Below are positions 29,160 to 38,283 of a DNA stretch of 64,000 nucleotides, piece after piece. The stretch lies in the NCBI RefSeq assembly GCF_000478825.2, contig NZ_CP007542.1:2604001-2668000 (forward strand), given 5' to 3'. The stretch is from Synechocystis sp. PCC 6714. GTDB taxonomy: Bacteria; Cyanobacteriota; Cyanobacteriia; Cyanobacteriales; Microcystaceae. Made by a program: the position numbers and the translations under genes. Positions within the stretch are counted from its first letter, which is position 1, and each line of letters opens with the position of its first letter. A model generated the notes under the pieces. That model saw nothing but the letters and a program-made list of their open reading frames with translations. It was not told the DNA's origin and searched no databases.

Positions 29160-30683
29160 CTACACTTCCCCCAATTCTTTAACTTCAATTTCGATGCGGG
29201 GCGGGGCCGGCAGACTGACTAAATCCGGGTGTCCAGTTAGTAAAACAGCCGTTTGGGGTTCGCTCCACTGGGTCAGCCAATGGGGTTGAATACCTAGAGC
29301 AATGATAACCACCGCCAAGGCGATCGCCGGAATTTGTTCCTGCCACAGCACCCGGGGCAAATGGGATAACTCCATGGTCAAACGGCCAAAGAAAACTCGA
29401 TTGATCATCAAGAGGAAATAAACCGCCGTTAAGCCGCTACCAATTAAACACAGCAGAGTTTGCACGGGAAAAATCGGGAAACTACCCCGGAAAACCAGAA
29501 ATTCAGCAATAAAACCCACCATGCCTGGAATACCCGCACTGGCCATTACCCCCAAAATCATCAAACTGCCGGTGATAGGTAAGCCCCGTTCTGGAGCCAA
29601 CAGACCTTGCAATTTATCCACATCCCGACTGCCAGTCTTTTTATAAACCACCCCCACCAACAAGAAAAGCAAAGCAGAAATAATACCGTGGCTGATCATC
29701 TGGGCTGAAGCGGCGGTCACACTCAAACGGGTAGTGGCGGCGGCGGCCAAGAGAATATAGCCCATGTGGGCAATGGAAGAATAGGCCACCACCTTTTTCA
29801 TATCTTTTTGGGCGATGGCACAGGAGGCGCCGTACAGAGCGCTGATGGCCGCCAGGGTCGCTAAATAGGGGGCAAACTCTACCCAGGCTTCTAGATATAG
29901 CCCCAACCCAAAACGCAGTAAACCATAGGTGCCTAGCTTTAGCAAAACCCCCGCCAACAGCACTGACACGGGGGTGGAAGCTTCCACGTGGGCATCGGGC
30001 AGCCAAGTGTGGAAAGGAAAAATGGGAATTTTAATTGCCAAACCGAGCAGTAAAGGCAACAGCAAGAACATTTGGGTTTTCACCGGTAAGGCATCGGCCA
30101 AGGTGGGATCATAGTCAAAACTGGGGGCTTTGGTCAGCCAAAACCAACCCAGGAAAGACACCAAAACTAAAAATCCGGACAGGGCAGTGTAGAGCAAAAA
30201 TTTCATGGCCGCATAGCCCCGCCGTTGTCCCCCCCAAATGGCAATGAGAAAATAGAGGGGAATAATTTCCAACTCAAAAAAGAGGAAAAATAAGAGCAAA
30301 TCTTGGGCTAAAAATGCCCCTGCTACCCCACCACTAAGCAGCAACAATAAGGCGTAATAAAATCTCGGTCTTTCTATCTGGGTGTTGGTGCTAAAAATGG
30401 CAATTAACACCAAGGCACTGTTCAGTAACAACAAAGGTAGAGATAATCCATCCACCCCTAGGTGATAATTCAAACCTAAACTTGGCAACCAACGATAATA
30501 TTCCACAAACTGCATCTGGGGATCACTGATATCAAATTGGCAGGCTAATAAAGTGCTCAGTCCAGCCATGGCCCCCATGATACCCAAGGCAATTTTGCGA
30601 GAGTAACAATCATGGTCAGGGTTGGGAATAATAGCAATGAGAATAGCTCCAAAAATGGGGCCCCAGATGAGAGCACTGAGCAT
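29160..30683 (-). CDS. ndhD4: NDH-1 subunit NdhD4 (CO2-uptake type)
   Basis: A 507-residue antiporter-like NDH-1 subunit with about 14 membrane helices. Typical signatures are FELEIIPLYFLIAIWGG, with the key Glu, and FPFHTWLPDAHVEASTPVSVLLAGVLLK, with the conserved Lys and His of the proton path. Adjacent ndhF and the absence of cupA downstream point to the NdhD4/F4 pair, part of the constitutive low-affinity CO2 hydration complex NDH-1MS'. The D4 assignment rests on arrangement and recall. Confidence 0.85.
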   Translation of the reverse strand: MLSALIWGPIFGAILIAIIPNPDHDCYSRKIALGIMGAMAGLSTLLACQFDISDPQMQFVEYYRWLPSLGLNYHLGVDGLSLPLLLLNSALVLIAIFSTNTQIERPRFYYALLLLLSGGVAGAFLAQDLLLFFLFFELEIIPLYFLIAIWGGQRRGYAAMKFLLYTALSGFLVLVSFLGWFWLTKAPSFDYDPTLADALPVKTQMFLLLPLLLGLAIKIPIFPFHTWLPDAHVEASTPVSVLLAGVLLKLGTYGLLRFGLGLYLEAWVEFAPYLATLAAISALYGASCAIAQKDMKKVVAYSSIAHMGYILLAAAATTRLSVTAASAQMISHGIISALLFLLVGVVYKKTGSRDVDKLQGLLAPERGLPITGSLMILGVMASAGIPGMVGFIAEFLVFRGSFPIFPVQTLLCLIGSGLTAVYFLLMINRVFFGRLTMELSHLPRVLWQEQIPAIALAVVIIALGIQPHWLTQWSEPQTAVLLTGHPDLVSLPAPPRIEIEVKELGEV

Positions 30684-30857
30684 GGGAATTACGGTTTAAT
30701 AAAGTTAGTTGAAAAGTCAATTGAATTGAAACTGACTTGGTAAAATTTTGATTTATTCAATCAAATGTTATCAAAGCAAAGGAAACTGATAAAGGGTAAA
30801 TTAAGAAGGATAAAATTAGTCAATAAAAGTGTTTGGTTAACTTTAATCTTTAGTTAA

Positions 30858-32762
30858 CTAAGGGACAATTAGCGATAGCCAACTGGCCCAAAACTGCCCG
30901 ATCGCCGTCCACTGGCCACTGAGGGAAAACCAGATTAACAGAGCCACACCGACTAAAATGGTGAGCAGATAAAATTGGGATTGCCCGGTGACATTATATT
31001 TGAGGGCACTGCCGCTGAAAATAGTCACTAAACTGACCAGGTTTACTATGCCGTCGATGACGTAGCGGTCAAACCAAGTGCTAGTTTTCGCGATCGCCGC
31101 CACCGCTGCCACCACCGTAGCCCCATAAATTTTGTCTAGGTAAACATCGTAGGCGAACAAATCCTGCAAAAATCGCACCGGCAACTGACTCGAACGGGAT
31201 AGGTTCCGCCGCAGAGGCAAAAGACTTCCCAACAAAATTCCCATAATTCCTGCCCCAATCAGCACAGGCATGGCCCACTGGGTAAGGGAGGAACTCAAAC
31301 TAAGGGGAGAAGTAGCAGATAACCAGAAAGACCATTGTATAGGGGCAATGGGTACTAACATGGTCATGATGATCAAGCTCACCATGGGCACCGCCATGGG
31401 CCAGGGCACTTCGGGAGCCCGCCGAGTTTTGGGTTGGGGTTTGCCGAGGAAGACTAGACGGAAAACCCTGGTTAAATTGAGGGCAGAAAATAAGTTAACA
31501 AAGGTCAGTAGACCTAACAAAGACCAAGTTACCGGCCAATCACCACTAAACCACTTTTGCCAAGTCCAAAACATCCCCAGGGGAAAGACTGCCAATAGCC
31601 CCGCAGATCCCACCAAAAAGGATGTGGTGGTCACGGGCATACGGTTCCATAACCCCCCCATTTCGGTAATATTCTGACCGCTAGTGGTGAAAATAATTGA
31701 CCCGATACTCATAAATAGCAATGCTTTGGAGATTGCATGGGCGAATAGCAACAGAAAGGCAATGTCCACCTGCCCTAGGCCCACCGCAATGAATACCAAT
31801 CCCAGATAAACGCTGGTGGAATGGGAAAGGGTACGTTTAATGTCAATTTGGGCAATGGCGATCAGAGAAGTCATCACCACCGTCAATGTTCCCAGCACAA
31901 TCAATGTCTTGGAGGCGATCGGGGAGAGGGTAAACACCGGCTGCAATTTGATCAGCACATAAGCTCCGGCGGATACTACCACCGAATTTCGCATAATGCC
32001 CGCTGGGTTAGGGCCCTCCATGGCTTCGTCTAACCAGAGATTGAGGGGAAACTGGGCACATTTACCCGTAGGCCCGGCAATTAGAGATAATCCCAACAAG
32101 GTTGCAGTGATGCCCGTCACCGGCACTGCGCTAGCCCAATTGTCTAGCTGGGAAAAAGTTAAACCCTGACCGTAGCTGGAAAGGGCCACTACCCCCATTA
32201 GCAAAATAATGTCTCCCACCCGCTTGGTTAAAAAGGCATCCCGAGCTGCCGTTACCACCAGGGGTTGGGCATACCAAAAACCCACCAGGAGATAGGTGGA
32301 AAGGGTCAACATTTCCAACAGGCCGTAGCTCAAAAATAGAGAATCACTCAGGGCAATGCCCCCCAACGCTGCCTCAAAAAAGCCCAATAGTCCGTAAAAT
32401 CTAGCCAAAGACCAGTCCTTTTCCATGTAGCCCAGACCGAAAATTTGCACCAAAAAACTGATGCCAGTCACCACCGACAGGGCTCCCAAACTCACCGGCG
32501 AAATTTCGATCGCCAGAATAAGGTCTAAATCCGCCACCTGGAGCCAATGGAAAATAATTTGTTCACTGGGTCTTTGCCAAATGGCCGACAGGGCCACCAT
32601 ACCGTGGAGGGCAGACACCAAGGTCATGAAAACGTTAAAATATGCTGCTGGCCGAGGCCCTGTTTGTTTAATTAACCGAAATGACCAGGGCAGAGTCAGA
32701 ATTGACCCAATCAGACTATAAAAAGGAATAAACCAACTACTTTGTAAAAGAAAATCGGACAT
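30858..32762 (-). CDS. ndhF4: NDH-1 subunit NdhF4 (CO2-uptake type)
   Basis: A 634-residue NuoL-like subunit with some 15-16 membrane helices. Core motifs: LLEMLTLSTYLLVGFWY with the essential Glu, and GKCAQFPLNLWLDEAMEGP, where the usual SAQFPFHTWLPDAM is changed in the way seen in NdhF3/F4 of CO2-uptake complexes. It is followed by ndhD4 after 174 nt. That gap contains an inverted TTAACT/AGTTAA pair near 30838-30858 but no gene. Confidence 0.87.
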   Translation of the reverse strand: MSDFLLQSSWFIPFYSLIGSILTLPWSFRLIKQTGPRPAAYFNVFMTLVSALHGMVALSAIWQRPSEQIIFHWLQVADLDLILAIEISPVSLGALSVVTGISFLVQIFGLGYMEKDWSLARFYGLLGFFEAALGGIALSDSLFLSYGLLEMLTLSTYLLVGFWYAQPLVVTAARDAFLTKRVGDIILLMGVVALSSYGQGLTFSQLDNWASAVPVTGITATLLGLSLIAGPTGKCAQFPLNLWLDEAMEGPNPAGIMRNSVVVSAGAYVLIKLQPVFTLSPIASKTLIVLGTLTVVMTSLIAIAQIDIKRTLSHSTSVYLGLVFIAVGLGQVDIAFLLLFAHAISKALLFMSIGSIIFTTSGQNITEMGGLWNRMPVTTTSFLVGSAGLLAVFPLGMFWTWQKWFSGDWPVTWSLLGLLTFVNLFSALNLTRVFRLVFLGKPQPKTRRAPEVPWPMAVPMVSLIIMTMLVPIAPIQWSFWLSATSPLSLSSSLTQWAMPVLIGAGIMGILLGSLLPLRRNLSRSSQLPVRFLQDLFAYDVYLDKIYGATVVAAVAAIAKTSTWFDRYVIDGIVNLVSLVTIFSGSALKYNVTGQSQFYLLTILVGVALLIWFSLSGQWTAIGQFWASWLSLIVP

Positions 32763-33096
32763 TGAGCTTGGGATTGCGAGGAGTTTTAGCCTAGGGTTCG
32801 CAAAAAATAGGCGATTTGTGATCAGATTTTACGCTATCGCCGCCTCAATTCTCATTTTGGCGATCGCCGTTGTTGTCCCAGCAATGTTTTAAATTTTCCC
32901 TTCTAACCGTAGATGGCCGCATTCCTCCCAATTATCAAGATTGGAAAAATTCTGGACCCCATCAACTGCCATGGGCCTCTTAAATTGCAGAAGTATAGTT
33001 GATTTAATTGAAAGTAAGACACTGACCGGAGCTAAAAGTCTCTTTGATAAAGACCTTAGCCGTCTCAACCTTACTTTGATTGACTGTAATTCAAAA
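32763..33096. other. Region upstream of ndhF4
   Basis: 334 nt without a gene. It holds a HIP1 site near 32861, the likely ndhF4 promoter, and the 95-bp element at 32994-33088. No further structure was recognised. Confidence 0.4.
32994..33088. mobile_element. 95-bp MITE-like element, copy 1
   Basis: Starts TATAGTTGATTTAATTGA and ends in TTTGATTGACTGTA; the ends are imperfect inverted repeats and begin and end in TA. The interior contains a small hairpin-like motif around AAGTCTCTTTGATAAAGAC. Exactly the same length as three other copies in the window. Its position is 8 nt beyond the stop of the 33097-34251 gene. No coding capacity of its own. Confidence 0.8.
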
Positions 33097-34251
33097 TCAA
33101 GCCTCTGGAGGAGTGTTTTTTTTCCCGGCTTTGGACTTAGCGGTTTTATTTGTCTTGGGGGCTTTCGTCGTTTTTGCTTTAGTGGCCCTGGTCGTTTTTT
33201 TAACTTCCGGCTCTGCAAGGATATCTGAATCCTGTGGCGATTCAGTAACTGCGGGTTCCGTTGATACTTCCATTAATTCAGGCACTCCAGGAACCACAGA
33301 TAGATCCACCTCCTCTGGAGGACTAACTTTCTCCAACCCTTGCTCCGGAGATTTTGCTTCCGCCTGTCTAGTTTTGCTAGCTTTAAATTCAGTACTTTCT
33401 GCTGAGTTTGGGGAAACTTCTTCCCCGGGAACGGCCACAGATTTCAATTGGTTGTTATTGTTGTCTGGGCTAGATTGACTGACCGTACCATCAGCTTGAT
33501 CTTTTGTTTCAGAGCCGTCTAAGGAATCGGGTTTTTTCTCCCTTTTCTCCGCCCTTTGGCCCTGTTCAGGTTTTTTGTCAGAGCCCTCGGCATTGAAAGG
33601 AGTCTTTTTCACTCTCCTCGGAGTTTGTTCCACTGGATCGGCAATTTGTTCCACAAAGCCAAAACAATTTCTTTGGGGAATCAACCGGGCCAAAATTTGG
33701 TAAAACTTGGGTCGATCTTCCGAATCTTTACGGAAACGGTAGGGGGGTTGATCACTCCAAATTAAAGGCAAATGCTGATTGTTGGGGCGATTTTCGTAAC
33801 TCTTCAGCTCGTTGCGATAAACACTAAAAACCGGCCGACGACATTGGGGAATAAATTGCCACACCCCCCGCAAAACAAAAATTCCAGGGTCGCTTTTTTC
33901 GTGTTGCTCCGTGCCCATCCAGACCACCTTGAAGCTCAGCCCCTCCCCTTTGGATTGGGGATAGCATTTAATCCAAGCTAATTTCCCTTCCAATGCGGCC
34001 GCTATGGCGATCGCCCGACGGGGTAAATAGAGGGTAAAGTCAGCATCCCGAATTTGTACGTAATAACGTTCTTCCCCTTTGCGTACTATGCCCCGCAACC
34101 AACCGATGGCCTGGTAATAGTTTTTCGCCGTAGTATCAAGGGTGGTATTAACTGGGGCTTCAGGTACAAGGCCTTCCACCGAGGCCGCGTTGACTTCTAA
34201 ATTTTCAGTCTCTAAAGTTTTCTGGGGAGGCTTAGGGGGAGTGGGTTGCAT
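33097..34251 (-). CDS. Hypothetical protein with low-complexity charged tail
   Basis: A 384-residue product from ATG 34251 (MQPTPPKPPQ); the frame is open to 34365. Residues about 45-230 look folded (YYQAIGWLRGIVRKGEERYY, then LRGVWQFIPQCRRPVFSVYRN), a cyanobacterial conserved domain whose function I do not know. The C-terminal 150 residues are low complexity: Lys/Glu/Ser/Pro repeats ending in a very basic TKAKTTKAPKTNKTAKSKAG segment reminiscent of histone H1-like tails, suggesting nucleic-acid contact. The stop lies next to a MITE-like element. Confidence 0.7.
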   Translation of the reverse strand: MQPTPPKPPQKTLETENLEVNAASVEGLVPEAPVNTTLDTTAKNYYQAIGWLRGIVRKGEERYYVQIRDADFTLYLPRRAIAIAAALEGKLAWIKCYPQSKGEGLSFKVVWMGTEQHEKSDPGIFVLRGVWQFIPQCRRPVFSVYRNELKSYENRPNNQHLPLIWSDQPPYRFRKDSEDRPKFYQILARLIPQRNCFGFVEQIADPVEQTPRRVKKTPFNAEGSDKKPEQGQRAEKREKKPDSLDGSETKDQADGTVSQSSPDNNNNQLKSVAVPGEEVSPNSAESTEFKASKTRQAEAKSPEQGLEKVSPPEEVDLSVVPGVPELMEVSTEPAVTESPQDSDILAEPEVKKTTRATKAKTTKAPKTNKTAKSKAGKKNTPPEA

Positions 34252-34381
34252 AGTGTTAACAATCTTGGACGCTCGGTGAACACTGAATCTAGTGTCTGAA
34301 TTAGTAGTATGAGTGACAATTCGTCCCAAAGCAAGGGCCCGCAAAAATAGCAGGAGCCCACACAAACCTTACTTAAAACCT

Positions 34382-34419
34382 AAAAAATGAAGGGTTCCGG
34401 CCACATAGCAAGAACCCCC
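34382..34419 (-). terminator. Rho-independent terminator of the RNA-binding protein gene
   Basis: On the minus strand GGGTTC (34417-34412) pairs with GAACCC (34397-34392), followed by TTCATTTTTTA. It is downstream of the RRM protein gene and upstream of the next gene on the same strand, so it separates the two. Confidence 0.7.
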
Positions 34420-34540
34420 TGGGTCAGATTATTTAAATACAATCAAGCCGTTAATTCTGGCCGACCTCGCCGGTCTAATCTCCCCTGGCTAGAAAGTTTT
34501 TCAGACTAGCGAGGAGGGGCGGCGATGGAAAAGTCAGTGT

Positions 34541-34846
34541 TTAGTAGCGGCTACCGCCGTAACTCTTGCGGCCACCACCGTAGGAACCAGCACCACTGCG
34601 AGTTTCCCGGGGCTTAGCTTTATTAACTTTTAGGTCACGACCCATCCATTCCGCACCGTCAAGGGCTTCAATGGCGGCCGTTTCTTCAGCATCAGCTTCC
34701 AATTCGACGAAGCCAAAGCCACGCATGCGGCCAGTCTCCCGATCAGTGGGGAGTTGAACACGTTTAACAGAACCGTACTCGGCAAAAACCGCAGTTAAGT
34801 CGGCTTCTGAAACGTCATAGGACAAGTTGCCTACATAGATTGACAT
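34541..34846 (-). CDS. rbp1: RRM-type glycine-rich RNA-binding protein
   Basis: A 101-residue protein with a single RNA recognition motif: RNP2 as IYVGNLSY at the N-terminus and RNP1 as RGFGFVEL near residue 45, followed by a short Gly/Ser/Tyr-rich tail (GAGSYGGGRKSYGG). This matches the cyanobacterial Rbp family, often cold-induced; Rbp proteins have been tied to localisation of photosystem mRNAs at the thylakoid. The symbol is by recalled synteny with chlM and could be another Rbp paralogue. A 118-nt stretch separates the stop from the terminator. Confidence 0.88.
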   Translation of the reverse strand: MSIYVGNLSYDVSEADLTAVFAEYGSVKRVQLPTDRETGRMRGFGFVELEADAEETAAIEALDGAEWMGRDLKVNKAKPRETRSGAGSYGGGRKSYGGSRY

Positions 34847-35150
34847 GGATTTTCTCCAAAAAACTTAGGAATATGTAGAGGGGGATTTCGGAGAAATGCC
34901 TGTCAATGGAAAAACGCGAAAAGCCGTTAATACTAGAAACAAATGCTACCAACCGAATAATTACTCTATGGGGATATCCTAGCATGCTGTTCCCCTGGGA
35001 GGTAATTTTAGGTCTTGAATTCTTGACAAGAAGGGGAGAAAAGTCCTGCCCCGGAGTAGCCAGGAAAGGATGGTACCATGGCTTAGACGGCTCATGCCCT
35101 TAGCTTTCGTTCACCTAAACATTTAACTAAATTTTCGAGCTCAGCTTTCC
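34847..35150 (-). promoter_or_regulatory. Divergent region between the RRM protein gene and chlM
   Basis: 304 nt. Cyanobacterial rbp genes usually have long 5' leaders that govern cold induction, and chlM needs its own promoter here. A short open frame at 34906-35103 shows no conserved features and is not annotated. No convincing promoter box by eye. Confidence 0.35.
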
Positions 35151-35843
35151 ATGACCAACGCCGCCCTAGACGATAAGACTATCGTTCGTGACTATTTCAA
35201 TTCCACTGGTTTTGACCGTTGGCGCCGCATCTATGGCGACGGACAGGTTAACTTCGTCCAAAAAGACATCCGGGTGGGGCATCAACAAACCGTTGACACG
35301 GTGGTGGACTGGTTAGTAGCGGACGGTGATTTACCAGGCCTGTTGGTGTGTGATGCCGGTTGTGGGGTGGGAAGTTTGAGCATTCCCCTGGCCCAGGCCG
35401 GAGCATTGGTCTATGGCAGTGATATTTCTGAAAAAATGGTGGGGGAAGCCCAGCAAAAGGCCCAAGCCCTATTGCCCTATGGCAATCAGCCCACGTTTAT
35501 GACCCAAGATTTAGCCCAGTTGGGAGGGAAATATGACACGGTTATTTGCTTGGATGTCTTAATTCACTATCCGACGCGGGAGGCGGCAGCGATGATTAGC
35601 CATCTAGCATCCCTAACTGATCGCCGTTTAATTCTTAGTTTTGCCCCCAAGACGTTGGGTTTGACGGTGTTGAAAAAAATCGGTGGACTGTTCCCCGGCC
35701 CCAGTAAAACCACCAGGGCTTATCAGCATAAAGAGGAGGATATCCGCAAAATTTTGGGGGATAACGGTTTCTCCATTGCCCGCACTGGTATGACCAGCAC
35801 TCGCTTTTACTATTCCCGTATTTTAGAGGCGGTTCGTTCCTAG
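35151..35843 (+). CDS. chlM: Magnesium-protoporphyrin IX methyltransferase
   Basis: ChlM methylates the C13 propionate of Mg-protoporphyrin IX with S-adenosylmethionine in chlorophyll synthesis. 230 residues; the SAM loop is [17 protein letters not shown], with YGSDIS as the acidic ribose-binding end, then [13 protein letters not shown]-terminal [18 protein letters not shown] is typical of ChlM. It is 5 nt upstream of panB, so the two may be cotranscribed. Confidence 0.95.
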   Translation: MTNAALDDKTIVRDYFNSTGFDRWRRIYGDGQVNFVQKDIRVGHQQTVDTVVDWLVADGDLPGLLVCDAGCGVGSLSIPLAQAGALVYGSDISEKMVGEAQQKAQALLPYGNQPTFMTQDLAQLGGKYDTVICLDVLIHYPTREAAAMISHLASLTDRRLILSFAPKTLGLTVLKKIGGLFPGPSKTTRAYQHKEEDIRKILGDNGFSIARTGMTSTRFYYSRILEAVRS

Positions 35844-35848
35844 TTCCC

Positions 35849-36631
35849 ATGGCCATTACCCCTGCCCAATTATTGGATTGGAAACGTCAACAACGGCCCA
35901 TTGTGGCCCTCACTGCCTGGGATACGGCGATCGCCTCGGTGTTGGATGGAGCGGGGGTAGAAATTATTTTGGTAGGGGATTCCCTGGGTATGGTGGCTTT
36001 GGGTTACGACACTACCCTGCCGGTGAGCTTGGATACCATGATTCACCATGCGGGAGCGGTAAAGCGGGGAGTACAGCGGGCTTTAGTGGTCTGTGATTTG
36101 CCCTTTTTGACCTATCAGGAGAGTCCGACCCAGGCAATTCGTTCTGCGGGGCGCATTTTGCAAGAAGCCGGTGCCCAGGCGGTGAAATTAGAAGGGGGCC
36201 ATCCCCGTTTAGTGGAAACGGTAGGTCGGCTAACAGAAATAGGTATTCCCGTGATGGGCCACGTGGGTCTTACCCCCCAATCAGTGCACCAGTTGGGCTA
36301 CCGTCGTCAGGGGCAAGATGCTCTCGGGGCGGACAGAATTCGTCAACAGGCGATCGCCTTGGCTGAAGCGGGAGTATTTGCGGTGGTGCTAGAGCACATT
36401 CCTGGGGAGCTGGCGGCTAGTATTACTGAGCAGTTAGCCATTCCTACCATTGGTATCGGTGCTGGCCCCCACTGTGATGGCCAGGTTCTAGTAACGGCGG
36501 ATTTATTGGGGCTAACGGTCAAACAACCTCCCTTTGCGCCCGCCTATGTGGACCTACGGCGCACCATTACGGAAACAGTACGTAAATTTAGTGGCGAAGT
36601 AAGACAAAGGCAATTCCCCCGTCAAGATTAA
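35849..36631 (+). CDS. panB: 3-methyl-2-oxobutanoate hydroxymethyltransferase
   Basis: PanB makes ketopantoate, the first committed step of pantothenate and coenzyme A synthesis. 260 residues, TIM-barrel signatures [19 protein letters not shown] with the metal-binding Asp, [23 protein letters not shown]-like region, and [15 protein letters not shown]. Complete. Confidence 0.96.
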   Translation: MAITPAQLLDWKRQQRPIVALTAWDTAIASVLDGAGVEIILVGDSLGMVALGYDTTLPVSLDTMIHHAGAVKRGVQRALVVCDLPFLTYQESPTQAIRSAGRILQEAGAQAVKLEGGHPRLVETVGRLTEIGIPVMGHVGLTPQSVHQLGYRRQGQDALGADRIRQQAIALAEAGVFAVVLEHIPGELAASITEQLAIPTIGIGAGPHCDGQVLVTADLLGLTVKQPPFAPAYVDLRRTITETVRKFSGEVRQRQFPRQD

Positions 36632-36744
36632 CCATTGCCCTCGGGTAAAATACCGGTCTGTGAATCCCATGATCTTTCCCTTAGTCAGCAATAAACTAGC
36701 CAACTATGATCGATCTGATCAAATAGAAACGATTGCTCAGGAAT

Positions 36745-36839
36745 TATAGTCGTTTCTAGTAAGACTAAGGTAGTCAAATTCACCGAAAAGCTTGTCAATA
36801 AAGACTTATGCAGTCTCAAAATTATTTGAAATGACTATA
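36745..36839. mobile_element. 95-bp MITE-like element, divergent copy 4
   Basis: Left end TATAGTCGTTTCTAGTAA; the right end, read on the opposite strand, is TATAGTCATTTCAAATAA, 15 of 18 bases the same. The internal motif GTCAATAAAGACTTATGCAGTCTC parallels the core of the other three copies, while the flanks differ, so it is a separate subfamily. It abuts a truncated gene that begins 7 nt further on. Confidence 0.72.
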
Positions 36840-36846
36840 CCTCTCC

Positions 36847-37014
36847 AACTCTCCGGTGTGGGATGACTTTCTGGCCCAAGGCGGATTTATACCGGGGGAA
36901 GTTGTGACGATTACTCCTTTTAAAGCTGGTACCCCCTGGCTCCAAGGCATTGTTCAACAGCTTTTATGCAATGGAGCGGACCCGAATACAGCCCTAAGCG
37001 AAGCTTCTCCTTAG
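36847..37014 (+). pseudogene. Gene remnant resembling the C-terminus of a solute-binding protein
   Basis: An open frame without start codon, ending at TAG 37014, translating as NSPVWDDFLAQGGFIPGEVV and ending in GADPNTALSEASP. The WLQGIVQQLLCNG...ALSEA pattern resembles the C-terminal helix of sugar-type ABC solute-binding proteins. In PCC 6803 I recall the ggtBCD transporter genes not far from panB, so a ggtB relic is conceivable, but this is uncertain. The upstream part is missing, replaced by the MITE-like element. Confidence 0.45.
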
Positions 37015-37098
37015 TTAGATTCAAGCTGGGGCAATCATTAATCATTGTTCCTTCAACCATATGAAAAATCGGGCAGATAGATAAGAGAGTGTACTTTA

Positions 37099-37261
37099 GG
37101 GCTCAAACATAAGTAATGCCGAGAAATTTTTTCCAAAAGGTCCCGAGAGTGATTATGAAAGGGATTTGACCCCTGAACAAATTGCTCGTTTTGATAGTTT
37201 GGCAGTGCAGATCCTTGGCCCCAAATGTACCCATTGGTTGGAAACGGGTTTACGATTGTGA
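37099..37261 (+). pseudogene. Unidentified C-terminal gene remnant
   Basis: A protein-like open stretch after a TAG, reading NAEKFFPKGPESDYERDLTP and ending in HWLETGLRL before TGA. There is no start codon with a ribosome site. The composition and the DLTPEQIARFDSLAVQILG helix recall sulfotransferase C-termini, but I cannot assign it. Confidence 0.35.
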
Positions 37262-37288
37262 CTTTCACTAATAATAAATATCTACCCC

Positions 37289-37432
37289 ATGGCCTCTGAG
37301 GGTTACTGGCACTGGTTCCGGAGTCAGGCCAAGGCGATCGAGCTGGTTCCGCTCTACACCACTACCATTGTTAGTCTGTCTTGCCTATTATTTTGGAACT
37401 ATGGGCTACTCGAAAACTTCTGCTTTTTCTAA
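37289..37432 (+). pseudogene. Truncated N-terminal gene fragment overlapping rfbC
   Basis: From ATG 37289, 47 codons: MASEGYWHWFRSQAKAIELV followed by a membrane-like TTTIVSLSCLLFWNYG, then a quick stop at 37432. It looks like the first part of a membrane protein whose rest was lost where the sequence runs into the 3' end of rfbC on the other strand. Identity unknown. Confidence 0.4.
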
Positions 37433-37975
37433 AGGAATGCCCTGTTGGTCTTTGCTAGATAAAATCGGTGTTTCCTTTAACTGCCAATCAATATTTAAAT
37501 ATGGATCGTTCCAAAGCAACGTTCGTTCATGGTTGGGAGCATAGTAATCGGTGGCTTTATACAAAACCTCAGCTTGAGGGGAAAGTACAGAAAAACCATG
37601 GGCAAATCCAGGGGGAATCCAGAGTTGTCGTTTATTTTCAGCACTGAGAATACAGCCAACCCAATGACCAAAACTGGGAGAACTACGGCGTAGATCCACC
37701 GCTACATCGAAAATTTCTCCCCGGGCCGCCCGCACCAATTTGCCCTGGGGGTACTGGATTTGGTAGTGCAAACCCCGTAAAACACCCTGGCGGGAAAAGG
37801 AATGGTTATCTTGGACAAAATTGGGAATGAAACCAACCTTTTCCTCAAATACTTTAGCGTTATAGCTTTCAAAGAAAAAACCCCGCTCGTCTCGGAAAAC
37901 CTTTGGCTCTAGAATAAAAACATCAACACACCAAGTAGCAGAGCTCTGGACGATCGCCGTGGGGATTCCGTTCAT
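37406..37975 (-). CDS. rfbC: dTDP-4-dehydrorhamnose 3,5-epimerase
   Basis: RfbC/RmlC epimerises the dTDP-keto-sugar in dTDP-L-rhamnose synthesis. 189 residues, cupin fold; GVLRGLHYQ carries the catalytic His, VDLRRSSPSFGHWVG and WIPPGFAHGF follow, and YKATDYYAPNHERTLLWNDP ends the core. Complete. It is isolated from other rhamnose genes and lies between gene remnants, so it may have been moved here. Confidence 0.93.
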   Translation of the reverse strand: MNGIPTAIVQSSATWCVDVFILEPKVFRDERGFFFESYNAKVFEEKVGFIPNFVQDNHSFSRQGVLRGLHYQIQYPQGKLVRAARGEIFDVAVDLRRSSPSFGHWVGCILSAENKRQLWIPPGFAHGFSVLSPQAEVLYKATDYYAPNHERTLLWNDPYLNIDWQLKETPILSSKDQQGIPLEKAEVFE

Positions 37976-38283
37976 GGGGTTAACTCCTGATAAATAGAAT
38001 TAATCAATACTTTCACCAAAAACCTACCATTAGATTGGTGAAGAAGATCTTGTAAAGTCATAATTCAGTCAATTCAGAGTTTTTCTGTATGCTCATTTTC
38101 TGAACATACAAATTTAAAATCTATAAATTCTGAATAAATATTTGCCAATGATTGAAAAATCATTAATTATCCTTGGAGTTTGCCTGAAAATATTCCCTAT
38201 TCTGCAGTTTTTTTCGGGGAAAAATAAATAAAAATTCCCTGGCATTGGAGAACTTAAAGATAACAGCAAAACTTTGTAAATAA
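37976..38283. other. AT-rich gap upstream of rfbC
   Basis: 308 nt, strongly AT-rich, without a gene. It presumably contains the rfbC promoter on the minus strand. No repeats recognised. Confidence 0.3.

Noticed and set aside
30833-30862. Inverted TTAACT/AGTTAA near the ndhF4 stop as a terminator or regulator site
   Set aside because: Short AT-only arms, no T run and no known binding motif; likely chance in AT-rich sequence.
34906-35103. Open frame of 65 codons between the RRM protein gene and chlM
   Set aside because: No ribosome site, no conserved pattern, and it lies in the divergent promoter region.
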